NCBI GenBank assembly: GCA_025359265.1
Contig: JANYHB010000027.1
Location: 1 to 64,000 of the forward strand
DNA length: 64,000 bases
Source of the DNA: Hyphomicrobiales bacterium
GTDB taxonomy: Bacteria > Pseudomonadota > Alphaproteobacteria > Rhizobiales > Aestuariivirgaceae
Direction of reading: 5' to 3'
Part shown: positions 31,411-41,740 of the stretch, piece by piece
Numbering within the stretch: the stretch's first letter is position 1
Layout: the number at the start of each line of letters is the position of its first letter
Notes under the pieces: generated by a model
Told to the model about the DNA's origin: nothing
Databases searched by the model: none
Seen by the model: only the letters and a program-made list of their open reading frames with translations
Translations under genes and position numbers: made by a program

Positions 31411-34215
31411 GTGAACTATTTTGATCCAAACCTGAAGCTTCCTCCTACCGCCATGCCTGCCGCCATGGGCGCTGTGCTTGCGGGCGCAAGCTTGGGTGCC
31501 GCGGCGGCGTTGGCGCGACTGGGAGCCTTGCCCCACCTCATTTGCCATTCCGGGTTTGTGATTGAGCGACTGGCGCAACAGGCGGCTGCCACCAAGTCGT
31601 TGAGCCGCTCGGCACATGAACAGAAGCACTGGGACGTGGCAGAGCTATTTGCCTTTGTCGCCCCCGCGCGCATGGCCACGCCCACGCCAGCGGGTCTTGC
31701 GCGGTCATTGGGGGTTGAACCGGGCGCTGATGACGGCGCCACGCTGACCGCGGTGGCAGAAGATTTGCTGCGCCGTCTCACCAGCCCCACTTATCCCTTT
31801 TTGCGTGAAGCTTCTGAAGCCGCGCATTTTCTGGCCCGCAGCAACTGGCCTTGGGCCAAAGCCGTGCTGGCCAGCCTCTCCAAGGCTAATCCGAAATTGG
31901 AGAATGCGCAGTTTGCGACGGGCCTGAATGTATGGGACCGGGTGGAAGAATGGGAAGACGAAGGCCAGCGTGCGCCGGGCACGCAGCTCACTGTAGAAGA
32001 AGATGAAGCCAAATCCTTTCTGCGCCGCATTCTGGGCAAAGGGGCAGAGCGCCGCGAAAGCCAGCAGGATTATGCCGCTACCGCCACCTATGCTTTTGCC
32101 CCGCGCGACCGCAAGGAAGTGAATAACATTCTCTTGGCTGAAGCAGGCACAGGCCTGGGCAAAACCTTGGGCTATCTCGCCCCTGCCTATTTGTGGGCCC
32201 GCAAGAACAACGCGCCCGTTTGGATTTCAACTTACACCAAAAATCTGCAACGCCAGCTGGATCAGGAAACCGCACGCATGGTGCCAGACCCCATGGAGCG
32301 GCGTTCACAAATCGTCATCCGCAAGGGCCGTGAAAACTATGCCTGCTTGCTCAACATGCAGGAAGTGTTCGGCCGGCTGACAGCGGCCAATGCGCGCTCA
32401 GCTTTATTGGCCACCTTGATTGCCCGCTGGGCAAGGTTCTCACGTGATGGTGATATTGTGGGCGGGGATTTTCCAAACTGGTTGATGCCGCTGTTTGCCG
32501 AAACCAGTTTGGACGGCGAAGCCCGCAGTTCCACGCCCACGTCTTTGGGCCTCACCGACAGACGCGGCGAATGCATTTATGCCGCTTGCCCGCATTTCAA
32601 ACGCTGCTTTATCGAAAAGTCCGTTCGTGCAGGCCGCAAGGCCGACATCGTGATTGCCAACCACGCACTGGTTTTGCACCAAGCCGCACTTGATCATGCC
32701 ATCGGCGTGGCCAAAACCGCTGAGGAAGAGGCCGCACCGGGAGGCTTGCGCCGCTTGGTGTTTGATGAGGGCCATCACTTGTTTGATGCGGCTGACTCGG
32801 CCTTCGCTGGTCATCTCACCGCCCTTGAAGCTTCGGAATTACGGCGTTGGCTGCGCGGGCCAGAAACTGAACGTCGGCGTGGGCGCGGGCTTTCAGAACG
32901 CATGGGTGATCTGCTTTCCGGTGAAGAGAAAGCCGAAAAATATTTGGCCGATGTGTTGCGTGCGGCGGCCTCACTGCCCGGCCCTGGTTGGACACGGCGT
33001 ATTCAATCCGGCCATCCGGAAGGTTCAGCAGAAGAATTCCTCACGCTGGTGCGCCAGCAAGTTTTGGCCCGCTCTGAAGCGGGTGCCTCCAATTCGCTGG
33101 AGGCTGATTGCCTGCCTCTCGTCACCGCTCTGCCGCCGGCCATTGATGATCTCATCGACCATTTGATTTCTTTGCAAAAACCAATGACGGCGCTGGCCAA
33201 TTTGCTGCTCAAGAAACTTGATGATGAAGCCGCCGAGTTGGCAACTGCCGATCGTGGCCGCATTGAAGCCATTGCGCGCGGGCTGAAACGGCGCGGCGAA
33301 TTGATGGTGGGTGGCTGGGTATCCATGCTCAAACAGCTACAGGGCCAAACCAATCCTTTGTTTGTGGAATGGTTTGCAGTGGAGCAAGTTTTTGGCCGTG
33401 AGCATGATGTGGGCTTTCACTCGCATTGGATTGACCCATCCGTGCCTTTGGCCAATGCCGTGCTGCGCCAAGCCGATGGGCTGATCATCACTTCGGCGAC
33501 ACTGAAAGATCGGCCGCCTGATGTGCCTGATGATTGGAGCAATGCCGAAGCCCGCACCGGTGTGATCCATCTGCCCTATCCGGTGAAACGCGTGAGTTAT
33601 GATTCACCCTTTGACTATGCCAATATCGCGCGAGTGGTGGTGGTGAATGATGTGAACCGCGAAGACATGGAGCAAATCGCTGCCGCCTACCGTGAATTGT
33701 TTTTGGCAGCGGGCGGCGGGGCCTTGGGTTTGTTCACTGCGATTGCGCGGCTGAAAGCTGTCCATAAAAGGCTGGCCCCCGGGCTCGCCAAAAAAGGCGT
33801 GCCCCTTTATGCCCAACACGTGGACCCGATGGATACGGGCACGCTGGTGGATATGTTTCGCGCTGAGCGCGACGCGTGTTTACTGGGCACGGACGCGGTG
33901 CGCGACGGCGTGGATGTGCCAGGGGATTCTCTGCGCCTCATTGTAATGGATAGAGTGCCTTGGGGCACACCGACGATTTTGGAGCGAGCCCGTGCCGAAG
34001 CCTTCGGCGGCAATGCCTACAAAGACATGGTGGTGCGTTTGCGCCTGCGGCAAGCCTTTGGCCGCTTGATCAGACAAGAAGGCGATCGCGGCGCTTTTGT
34101 AATTTTAGACCCGCGCTTGGCCACCAGATTCACCACGGCGTTCCCGCCCGGCATCCGCGTGGACCGCGTGGGGCTGGTGGAGGCCATCGATTTGGTGAGA
34201 ATGGTGGCGCAGTGA
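31411..34215 (+). CDS. DinG/XPD-like ATP-dependent DNA helicase
   Basis: LAEAGTGLGKTLGYLAPA, VFDEGHHLFDAAD, RLRQAFGRLIRQEGDRG; GTG start. Confidence 0.9.
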   Translation: MNYFDPNLKLPPTAMPAAMGAVLAGASLGAAAALARLGALPHLICHSGFVIERLAQQAAATKSLSRSAHEQKHWDVAELFAFVAPARMATPTPAGLARSLGVEPGADDGATLTAVAEDLLRRLTSPTYPFLREASEAAHFLARSNWPWAKAVLASLSKANPKLENAQFATGLNVWDRVEEWEDEGQRAPGTQLTVEEDEAKSFLRRILGKGAERRESQQDYAATATYAFAPRDRKEVNNILLAEAGTGLGKTLGYLAPAYLWARKNNAPVWISTYTKNLQRQLDQETARMVPDPMERRSQIVIRKGRENYACLLNMQEVFGRLTAANARSALLATLIARWARFSRDGDIVGGDFPNWLMPLFAETSLDGEARSSTPTSLGLTDRRGECIYAACPHFKRCFIEKSVRAGRKADIVIANHALVLHQAALDHAIGVAKTAEEEAAPGGLRRLVFDEGHHLFDAADSAFAGHLTALEASELRRWLRGPETERRRGRGLSERMGDLLSGEEKAEKYLADVLRAAASLPGPGWTRRIQSGHPEGSAEEFLTLVRQQVLARSEAGASNSLEADCLPLVTALPPAIDDLIDHLISLQKPMTALANLLLKKLDDEAAELATADRGRIEAIARGLKRRGELMVGGWVSMLKQLQGQTNPLFVEWFAVEQVFGREHDVGFHSHWIDPSVPLANAVLRQADGLIITSATLKDRPPDVPDDWSNAEARTGVIHLPYPVKRVSYDSPFDYANIARVVVVNDVNREDMEQIAAAYRELFLAAGGGALGLFTAIARLKAVHKRLAPGLAKKGVPLYAQHVDPMDTGTLVDMFRAERDACLLGTDAVRDGVDVPGDSLRLIVMDRVPWGTPTILERARAEAFGGNAYKDMVVRLRLRQAFGRLIRQEGDRGAFVILDPRLATRFTTAFPPGIRVDRVGLVEAIDLVRMVAQ

Positions 34216-36680
34216 CGCTTCCAGGCCACTTTCAAAACTGGTTCAGATCCAAAGGCTGGCAGCCCCGCCCCCATCAGTTGGAAATGCTGGAACTGGGCCG
34301 CAATGGCCAAAGCGCTCTGCTCATCTCCCCAACGGGCGGCGGTAAGACACTTGCGGGTTTTTTACCCACCCTGGTTGAGCTTGCCGCGCCGCACATCACT
34401 GCAGGCATTCACACACTCTACATCTCACCGTTGAAAGCGTTGGCTGTTGACATTGCCCGCAATCTGGAAACGCCAATTGGGGAGATGAAACTGCCTGTTT
34501 CGATTGAAACCCGAACCGGCGACACATCTTATGCCAAGCGCCAACGCCAGCGCCAAAAGCCGCCAGATGTTTTGATCACCACGCCAGAGCAAATGACCTT
34601 GTTGATCGCTGATCCCGCCGCAGCCCATCTGTTGCGCAACTTGCAATGCGTCATCATCGATGAGCTGCACTCCATCGTTTCGCAAAAGCGTGGTGTATTA
34701 TTGTCACTGGCGCTGTCACGATTAAGAACTCACGCACCCCAGGCGCGCTTTACCGGGCTTTCGGCCACGGTGGCTGATCCTGATGCTTTGCGCGCGTGGC
34801 TTGCGCCGGTGGGCACACCGCCTGTGCCCCTCGTGCTCGGCAAGGCAGGGGCACCGCCGCGCATTCGCATTTTGGATTCGGTGGAGCGCGTGCCGTGGAG
34901 CGGGCACTCGGCGCGGTATTCAATTCCCGAGGTTTACGAAACCATCAAAACCGCAAAAATGGCTTTGCTCTTCGTCAACACCCGTTCGCAAGCGGAGTTG
35001 CTGTTCCAAGAATTATGGAACGCCAATGAAGATCATTTGCCAATTGCATTGCACCACGGCTCGCTTGATGTGATGCAGCGCCGCAAAGTGGAAGCCGCGA
35101 TGGCCGATGGCAAAATCAAAGCCGTGGTCTGCACTTCAACACTCGATCTCGGCATTGACTGGGGTGACGTGGATTTGGTGGTGCAGGTGGGCGCACCCAA
35201 AGGTTCATCGCGCCTGTTGCAACGCATTGGCCGCGCCAATCACCGCCTCGATGAATCCAGCAATGCCTTGTTGGTGCCGAGCAATCGCTTTGAAGTATTG
35301 GAATGCGTGGCCGCACGCCAGGCAGCTGAAGAAGGTGCGCAAGATTCGGAATATCCAATGACGCGCAAGCTGGATGTTCTGGCCCAGCATCTTATCGCCT
35401 GCGCATGTTCAGGGCCATTTCATGCGGATGCGTTGTTTGCGGAAATAAAATCGGCTTTCACCTATCGCACTTTAAAGCGCGAGCGTTTTGATCAAGTGCT
35501 TGATTATGTGGCCACTGGCGGTTACGCATTGAAATCCTATGAGCGTTACGCCAAACTGAAGCAGGGCGAAGATGGCCAGTGGCGCTTGGCGCATCCTCAG
35601 CTGGTGCTGCGCTACAAAATGAACATGGGCACTATCGTTCAAAATGAAATGATGAAAGTGCGTCTTTCGTCGGTCAAAATGCGCCAAGGCCGCCGCACGA
35701 TATTGGGCGGGCGCGTGATCGGCGAATTGGAAGAATATTTCCTTAGCCAGCTTGGCGTGGGCGATACTTTCCTGTTTGGCGGTGAAGTATTGCGCTTCGA
35801 GGGCATGGATGAGTTTGGCGCCCTGGCCACAAGGGCACCGGGCAGGGAGCCGCGCGTGCCATCATATAACGGGGGCAAATTTCCGCTTTCAACTTATCTG
35901 GCAGAGCGCGTGCGCGGCATCCTTGCCGACAAGGCGCAGTGGCAGAGCCTTCCGCCGCAAGTGCGCGACTGGTTGAGTTTGCAGAGTTGGGCTTCGGTAC
36001 TGCCCAAAGCTGATGAAATGTTGGTTGAAACCTTTCCCCGCGCGGAAAAGCACTACATGGTATGTTATCCCTTTGAAGGCCGCTTGGCGCAGCAAACACT
36101 GGGCATGTTGTTGACGCGCAGGCTTGAGCGTTGGGGCGCCAAGCCGTTGGGCTTTGTCGCCTCGGAATATGCACTGATGGTGTGGATGGTGAATGATCTT
36201 TCGGCCATGATTGATCAAGGCCGCATCTCACTGCCTAAACTTTTTGATGAAGACATGCTGGGCGATGATCTTGAGGCGTGGTTGGCTGAAAGCAATATGA
36301 TGAAATCCGCTTTCCGCAACTGTGCGATCATCGCTGGGCTGGTGGAGCGTAATTTTCCCGGCAAGGAAAAAACCGCAAGGCAAGTGACGGTGAACACCGA
36401 TCTGATTTTTGATGCCTTACGCAGCCATCAGCCCGATCACATCCTGATGCGGGCCGCTTGGGAGGATGCTGCCGACGGTTTGATCAATGTTGAACGCCTG
36501 GGTGCCATGTTGAAGCGCGTCAAGGGCCATATCCTGCACAAGGCGCTTGAACGTGTCTCGCCACTGGCGGTGCCTGTGCTGCTTGAGATTGGCCGCGAAT
36601 CGATTCAAGGTGAGGCACATGATGCCCTTCTCGCCGAAGCCGAAGCCGAACTTGCCGCTGAGGCCAGCCGTCTTGCTTGA
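34212..36680 (+). CDS. Lhr-type DEXH helicase (ligase-associated DNA damage response helicase)
   Basis: LLISPTGGGKTLAGFLPTLVEL, VIIDELHSIVSQKRG, TSTLDLGIDWGDVDLVVQVGAPKGSSRLLQRIGRANHR; GTG start overlapping upstream stop. Confidence 0.88.
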   Translation: MTLPGHFQNWFRSKGWQPRPHQLEMLELGRNGQSALLISPTGGGKTLAGFLPTLVELAAPHITAGIHTLYISPLKALAVDIARNLETPIGEMKLPVSIETRTGDTSYAKRQRQRQKPPDVLITTPEQMTLLIADPAAAHLLRNLQCVIIDELHSIVSQKRGVLLSLALSRLRTHAPQARFTGLSATVADPDALRAWLAPVGTPPVPLVLGKAGAPPRIRILDSVERVPWSGHSARYSIPEVYETIKTAKMALLFVNTRSQAELLFQELWNANEDHLPIALHHGSLDVMQRRKVEAAMADGKIKAVVCTSTLDLGIDWGDVDLVVQVGAPKGSSRLLQRIGRANHRLDESSNALLVPSNRFEVLECVAARQAAEEGAQDSEYPMTRKLDVLAQHLIACACSGPFHADALFAEIKSAFTYRTLKRERFDQVLDYVATGGYALKSYERYAKLKQGEDGQWRLAHPQLVLRYKMNMGTIVQNEMMKVRLSSVKMRQGRRTILGGRVIGELEEYFLSQLGVGDTFLFGGEVLRFEGMDEFGALATRAPGREPRVPSYNGGKFPLSTYLAERVRGILADKAQWQSLPPQVRDWLSLQSWASVLPKADEMLVETFPRAEKHYMVCYPFEGRLAQQTLGMLLTRRLERWGAKPLGFVASEYALMVWMVNDLSAMIDQGRISLPKLFDEDMLGDDLEAWLAESNMMKSAFRNCAIIAGLVERNFPGKEKTARQVTVNTDLIFDALRSHQPDHILMRAAWEDAADGLINVERLGAMLKRVKGHILHKALERVSPLAVPVLLEIGRESIQGEAHDALLAEAEAELAAEASRLA

Positions 36681-37353
36681 CACTGTGATCAGTTTGGGCG
36701 GCGTGGAGCTGCGGCCTGATCTATCTGGCGCGTTGTATGTGCCCGATCTTGCCGCGCTGATCATTTCAGATTTACATTTGGAACAGGGCACATCACTGGC
36801 GCGGCGCGGCATCAGCGTGCCGCCCTTTGATACGGGCATAACCATTGGCTTGCTGGAAAGCGTAATCAACCGCTGGGCCCCACAGCGTTTGATTTTTCTG
36901 GGCGATAGCTTCCACGACGATGATGGCGAGAGACGCATTGAGGCGGCGCTGATGCAGCGCTTGAAAAAAATTGCGGTGGCACATGAATGTTTCTGGATTT
37001 GTGGCAACCACGATCCATCGCCGCCGCGCCATTTGGCAGGCCATTCAGCCGATCATATTTTGTTGGGGCCTCTAACCCTGCGGCACGCGCCACAACGTTT
37101 GCGCAAAGCAGAAATCGAAATTGCCGGCCACCTGCACCCTGGATGTGCGGTGGCGCAACGCGGACGGCGCGTTTCCGGTAAATGCTTTATCGCTGATGAA
37201 CGCCGTTTGATCATGCCAGCCTTCGGTGCCTACACCGGCGCACTTTCAGTGTTTGCACAGCCCTATGAGCGCCTGTTCAAGCGCGAGGAAACCCGGGCTT
37301 GGATGATTGGCCAAGAGCGGCTCTACAAATTTCCGTTTGCCAGGCTGTGTTAG
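36619..37353 (+). CDS. pdeM: Ligase-associated DNA damage response metallophosphoesterase PdeM
   Basis: ALIISDLHLEQGTSLARRG, FLGDSFHDDDGE, WICGNHDPSPP, IAGHLHPG. Confidence 0.88.
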   Translation: MMPFSPKPKPNLPLRPAVLLDTVISLGGVELRPDLSGALYVPDLAALIISDLHLEQGTSLARRGISVPPFDTGITIGLLESVINRWAPQRLIFLGDSFHDDDGERRIEAALMQRLKKIAVAHECFWICGNHDPSPPRHLAGHSADHILLGPLTLRHAPQRLRKAEIEIAGHLHPGCAVAQRGRRVSGKCFIADERRLIMPAFGAYTGALSVFAQPYERLFKREETRAWMIGQERLYKFPFARLC

Positions 37354-40300
37354 CCCGCTTGTTTTTGCATCAAGTTCAGCAAATCCGGAGTGACTTGGCC
37401 CGTTACGGTTAACCCCTGCTTGATTTGAAACAGCTTGATGGCATTAGAGGTTTTGGCATCCAAAGCGCCATCAGCGGCACCCACACGGTAACCCAGCCTA
37501 TCAAGCAAAGCCTTTGCCTGATCATTCACATTGCTGGGAATTGGTGAATTTTGTGCGGCTTGGGGGTTCCACTGCGCATCATTGGCACCAACGGTGTTGG
37601 CCGTTTCCGGCGCCTTTTCAGGAACCCAGGTTTTGAACTTGGCTTTCACCGCGTCAACCGTTGCGGCGGCCAGCGATTTCGACAAGGTATCAACATGGGT
37701 TTTTGCATCGGGGTCATCTTGCGCTGCCGCTGCCATATACCAGAACAACGCCGCCGAATTATCTTGCTTGGTGCCCAGCCCACGCTCAATTAAAACGGCA
37801 AGGTTGAACTCGCTGTCTTTCAGGCCGTGTGATGCAGCAAGTGAAAACCACTTGTAGGCCCGCGTATAATCCGGTGTTCCAGCTTCATTGCCGGCTGAAA
37901 GAACGGCGGCATTGTGCATGGCCTTCACATTGCCCGAAGCGCCGGAACGTTCATACCAAGACAGGGCTGCAGCGAGGTTTTTTTCAACACCCTTGCCGCG
38001 CTCATAAAGTGTGGCGAGGCGATATTGCGCCGGGGCGGAGCCTGCGGCCGAGGCTTTTCCATACCAATAAGCCGCTTTGGCATAATCAATCACCGTTGTG
38101 TCGCCATTCAGATAGTGGCTGGCAATGATGAATTGTGCACCGGCATCACCACCTTCGGCTGCTTGCCGAAGTTTGCTGGGCCCCACAGCGGCATCAATGA
38201 CCACGCTGACTGGTTTGGCTGAAGTTGCTGCAGTTTCTGCTGCGGGTGCTGCAGGCGCCGTTTTAACCGCAGGCAATGTGCCAGTAAGAATCGGGTCTGC
38301 CGCCGGAAAGGCCGAATTTGCATCACCTTGTTGCATGGGCTTTGCCAAAGGCGCAGGTTCTGGCTGCAGTGGTGTTGTTTGTTGCTGCGCGCCAGCCGGT
38401 GATATTGTTATAGGGGCTGCTTCAACCGCTGCTGGCTGCTCCACTGCTGTTGATGGGGCAGGCGCGTCGGTTTGGTGCATCCGGCCAAGCATATTGGTAA
38501 TGCCAAACGTGCCAATGGCCAGCACCAGGAAGCCGATGAGGATTAACCGGCGCCTGCTGCCCTCGATGGGATTGGCAGGCTTTGGCGCGGCGGTGACGGA
38601 TTCAGTTGCCAGCTCTGGCGTGGCCGCAGCGTGCAAGCCGGCGTTTCCATCGCTCCGCCGTTTCAAGAACGGTAAACTGAAACCCTTCGTTTTTATGGAG
38701 TGTTGCTTCTTTTCCGGCACAACGCCAGCTAAGCCATGCGCGGTGGCGTTCTGGCTGGCCTGATGCATGCGCCGTGCGGCTGCTACAAAGTCGCTGATGC
38801 CGCCCTCTGGTGCTTCAGCCGGGCTTGCCGCTGGCGTGTTGGCTTCATCAGAATAGGCAAATGGATTATGGGAACTGGTAAAAATCGGATCCATAAAGTT
38901 TTCTGATTTCGGCTCATTTTGGAATACCGAAGCCATATCTGGCATTTCGAGTGGCTCATCATTCGTCGCTTCAATCGGATGCGTTGTCGTGGCAAAAATT
39001 AATGGTTCATCAGTGATTTTTTCAGCAAGCTCAGCATCTGAGCGAATGGAGACGGTCTGCTCAAGATCGGGTGAAGCGAAAGCGGTTGGCCCAGCCGCGT
39101 GAACCAGCCGCTGGCCGATTGCCGCGGTTTCCAGCTCTGCCAGTTTGCTCACAATATGTTCAAGTGTTTCGTGAACGGCTTCAAGCGTTTCTTGGCTGCG
39201 CTGGTCAGCATGGGCCGAAGCTTCACGTACGGCTTTAAGACCACTTTCCAAGGCCATGATTTCGGGCGCATGGGCCAGTGAAACCGGGGCTGCCGTCTGT
39301 CCGGCCACTTGCGCGACCATGCTGCGGGCCGCATCACTGGCAATGTCGTGGGTGGATTTGCGGTTCTGCTCAATGGTGTCATAAAGCTGGCTGATGGCCC
39401 GCTCAATGGTTTCAAGATGCCCAAGCTGATGTTCAGTGCGCGCCAGCCTGTCATCAACCTCAACAAGTTTTTGCGTCAAGGCCTCTGCATGTTGCGCAGA
39501 TGGGGCCTGCAATGATTGGGCAAGGCGTTGGTCAAGCTCTGCAAAGCGCCGTTCCAGATCAGAGAGAGCCGGCATATTGCGGGCAGCCGCTTCAGCCTTT
39601 TCCAGCTTCTGCGATATTTCAACAACTTTGCGATCGATTTCAGCCATGGGCTGGGCGTGGGCATTTTGTGCCACTTTGGTTGCAAGCTGTTCAATGGCAA
39701 TTTTCAGCGCACTCACATCCCGATCTGATGCTTGGCCACGTGAAGTCTCATCAATGCGGTTGTTGAGCTTGTCGATCTCTTGTCTAAAGCGCTGGAACTC
39801 AGCCGGCCCCACTTGGTTTTGGGCAATCGACTGCTTGGCTTCATTGAGAAGACCGACAATACGCGCCTCAATCGTGCGCAGTTCGCCCTGGGCTTCTTGC
39901 ACCGCTTGCGTTTGGGCACGGTTGGCCAAGGTTTCAGCCGTATCCCGCACCGTATCAATGCGGCCGGTCAACTGCTCAATTTGGGAGCGTAGCTGCTCGG
40001 TGTAAGCGGGCTGCGCGGGCTGTTCGATCTTGCGGGCAAGTTCGGCCAAGCGGTTCTCAAGCTGGCTGAAAGCCGGAGCCTGTGTACTTGCACCACCTGA
40101 AGCGCGAGATGCCATTTCACCCATGCGCTCTTGCAGCGATTTCATGTTTTCGCGGGTGCGCTTGTCTGAAACATCAAGATGCTCCACAATGTTGCGCACG
40201 GCCTTTTCCAAAGCCATGAAGCCTGGTGCTTCTTCGATTTTTGCAGGTTGCGCCCGCGTGATTTGGCGGCTGATGGTGGCCAAGCGGTCATTCATCGCGG

Positions 40301-40673
40301 CAAATTGTTCAGTCGTTTGCCTTTCGCTTGTTTCAACGCGACCTAAAACTTTGGCAAATTGAAATTGGTCTTCAGCTGATGGCAGCGGGCGGTAAGACCC
40401 TTCGGTTTCGCGTGAGGCCAATCTGGAAAGTTGCGCTGCAATGTTTTCCAACTTGCTGGCGGCGCGTTCAATTGGATGGGTGGAAATCAGGCTGCGGGGT
40501 TCGCTCTGCGCGGATGTTCCGTCTTCGCTGGGCACAGTGCCATCGGCCTGCACGTTGATGGCAGAATTCAACCATTCACCCAACGTCATGCCTGAACGGC
40601 GCGCGGCGGATTTGGCAACTTCCCTGAGCTCAGGCTCAACGCCCTTGATGCTCCATGGAATTCCTGGCTTCAT
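37350..40673 (-). CDS. podJ: PodJ-like polar localization protein: coiled coil, TM, Sel1 repeats, peptidoglycan-binding domain
   Basis: MKPGIPWSIKGVEPELREVAKSAARRSGMTLGEWLN; long coiled coil; AAYWYGKASAAGSAPAQYRLATLYERGKGV Sel1 repeats; C-terminal PG-binding fold. Confidence 0.85.
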   Translation of the reverse strand: MKPGIPWSIKGVEPELREVAKSAARRSGMTLGEWLNSAINVQADGTVPSEDGTSAQSEPRSLISTHPIERAASKLENIAAQLSRLASRETEGSYRPLPSAEDQFQFAKVLGRVETSERQTTEQFAAMNDRLATISRQITRAQPAKIEEAPGFMALEKAVRNIVEHLDVSDKRTRENMKSLQERMGEMASRASGGASTQAPAFSQLENRLAELARKIEQPAQPAYTEQLRSQIEQLTGRIDTVRDTAETLANRAQTQAVQEAQGELRTIEARIVGLLNEAKQSIAQNQVGPAEFQRFRQEIDKLNNRIDETSRGQASDRDVSALKIAIEQLATKVAQNAHAQPMAEIDRKVVEISQKLEKAEAAARNMPALSDLERRFAELDQRLAQSLQAPSAQHAEALTQKLVEVDDRLARTEHQLGHLETIERAISQLYDTIEQNRKSTHDIASDAARSMVAQVAGQTAAPVSLAHAPEIMALESGLKAVREASAHADQRSQETLEAVHETLEHIVSKLAELETAAIGQRLVHAAGPTAFASPDLEQTVSIRSDAELAEKITDEPLIFATTTHPIEATNDEPLEMPDMASVFQNEPKSENFMDPIFTSSHNPFAYSDEANTPAASPAEAPEGGISDFVAAARRMHQASQNATAHGLAGVVPEKKQHSIKTKGFSLPFLKRRSDGNAGLHAAATPELATESVTAAPKPANPIEGSRRRLILIGFLVLAIGTFGITNMLGRMHQTDAPAPSTAVEQPAAVEAAPITISPAGAQQQTTPLQPEPAPLAKPMQQGDANSAFPAADPILTGTLPAVKTAPAAPAAETAATSAKPVSVVIDAAVGPSKLRQAAEGGDAGAQFIIASHYLNGDTTVIDYAKAAYWYGKASAAGSAPAQYRLATLYERGKGVEKNLAAALSWYERSGASGNVKAMHNAAVLSAGNEAGTPDYTRAYKWFSLAASHGLKDSEFNLAVLIERGLGTKQDNSAALFWYMAAAAQDDPDAKTHVDTLSKSLAAATVDAVKAKFKTWVPEKAPETANTVGANDAQWNPQAAQNSPIPSNVNDQAKALLDRLGYRVGAADGALDAKTSNAIKLFQIKQGLTVTGQVTPDLLNLMQKQAG

Positions 40674-40807
40674 TTGCACTTTCTCCAATGCCAGCCGAAG
40701 GCAAATCACATGTTGCCGGCTATAAAACCTGAAAGTTAACTTTTTAGGTAAAGATTGCGTTAAAGCGGGCCACTTTTTGTATGATTCTTTACGATTGGAA
40801 TGCACCC

Positions 40808-41662
40808 ATGGCAAAAATGGCTTTTGTATCTTCACCGCTAGACCGGATGGCTAATCACCGCACCAACGCTGCTTGGCTTTCAAGCCAAATGACCAGCGAG
40901 AATGCCAATTTCATTCAAATGTTTGGCGATGGGCTGCGCATGCTGGCGAATAAGCCGATTTTGAATCGTCCGGCGGGCCAGCATGATTTCATTTTTTTGG
41001 GAACCGACGATAAAAATGCACCGTGGTTCGCCTTTAGCGCCAATGCGGAAGGGGAAATGCAGGCGTTACGTCCGTTAATGATGTCTCACACAATGCCTCA
41101 AGAAAAACTGTCAATCATGGCGCAAGCCCGAAGCTTGCTGCATTGGCATGAGCGCCACGGTTTTTGTGCCAACTGCGGTCACCAGACTGAAATGTCAGAT
41201 GCGGGCTATCGCCGCCATTGCCCCTCTTGCAAAACCGATCATTTCCCACGCACCGACCCGGTGGTGATCATGGCCGTGCGCCACGGTGATAGGCTTTTAC
41301 TGGGCCGTCAAAAGGCTTGGGCACCCGGCATGTATTCCGCAGTGGCAGGCTTTATGGAGCCGGGTGAAACGTTGGAGCAGGCCGTGGCGCGCGAAGTGAA
41401 AGAAGAAACCGGAATTATTGTCGGCAAAGTAAGCTACGTGGCCAGCCAGCCTTGGCCCTTCCCATCCAGCTTGATGGTTGGCTGCGTGGCCGAAGCTGAG
41501 AGTGACGCGATTTCACTGGATGATAAAGAATTAGAGGCTGCGCGCTGGTTTTCATTTGATGATGTGCGGTTGATGTTAAACGGAAAACACCCAGATGGCA
41601 TCCACGCTTCGCACCCCTGGGCGATTGCGCATTATGTTCTTACGGCAGCGCTCGAAGTTTAA
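40808..41662 (+). CDS. nudC: NADH pyrophosphatase (Nudix)
   Basis: FCANCGHQT...HCPSCKTDHFPRTDPVVIM zinc motif; GFMEPGETLEQAVAREVKEETGI Nudix box. Confidence 0.94.
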   Translation: MAKMAFVSSPLDRMANHRTNAAWLSSQMTSENANFIQMFGDGLRMLANKPILNRPAGQHDFIFLGTDDKNAPWFAFSANAEGEMQALRPLMMSHTMPQEKLSIMAQARSLLHWHERHGFCANCGHQTEMSDAGYRRHCPSCKTDHFPRTDPVVIMAVRHGDRLLLGRQKAWAPGMYSAVAGFMEPGETLEQAVAREVKEETGIIVGKVSYVASQPWPFPSSLMVGCVAEAESDAISLDDKELEAARWFSFDDVRLMLNGKHPDGIHASHPWAIAHYVLTAALEV

Positions 41663-41740
41663 TTATTTCATCCAGTGAAATAAATCTTGCCAAGCTGGCA
41701 AAAACGGTTTTAGTTTCAGCTCACAACAGGTGAGGCCACC

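Noticed and set aside
33960-34211. N-terminal 84 codons of the Lhr-type helicase ORF
   Set aside because: Out-of-frame overlap with the conserved end of the DinG-like helicase; GTG at 34212 is the better start.
38125-38763. 212-aa plus-strand ORF within podJ
   Set aside because: Low-complexity antisense of the Ala/Pro-rich PodJ region.
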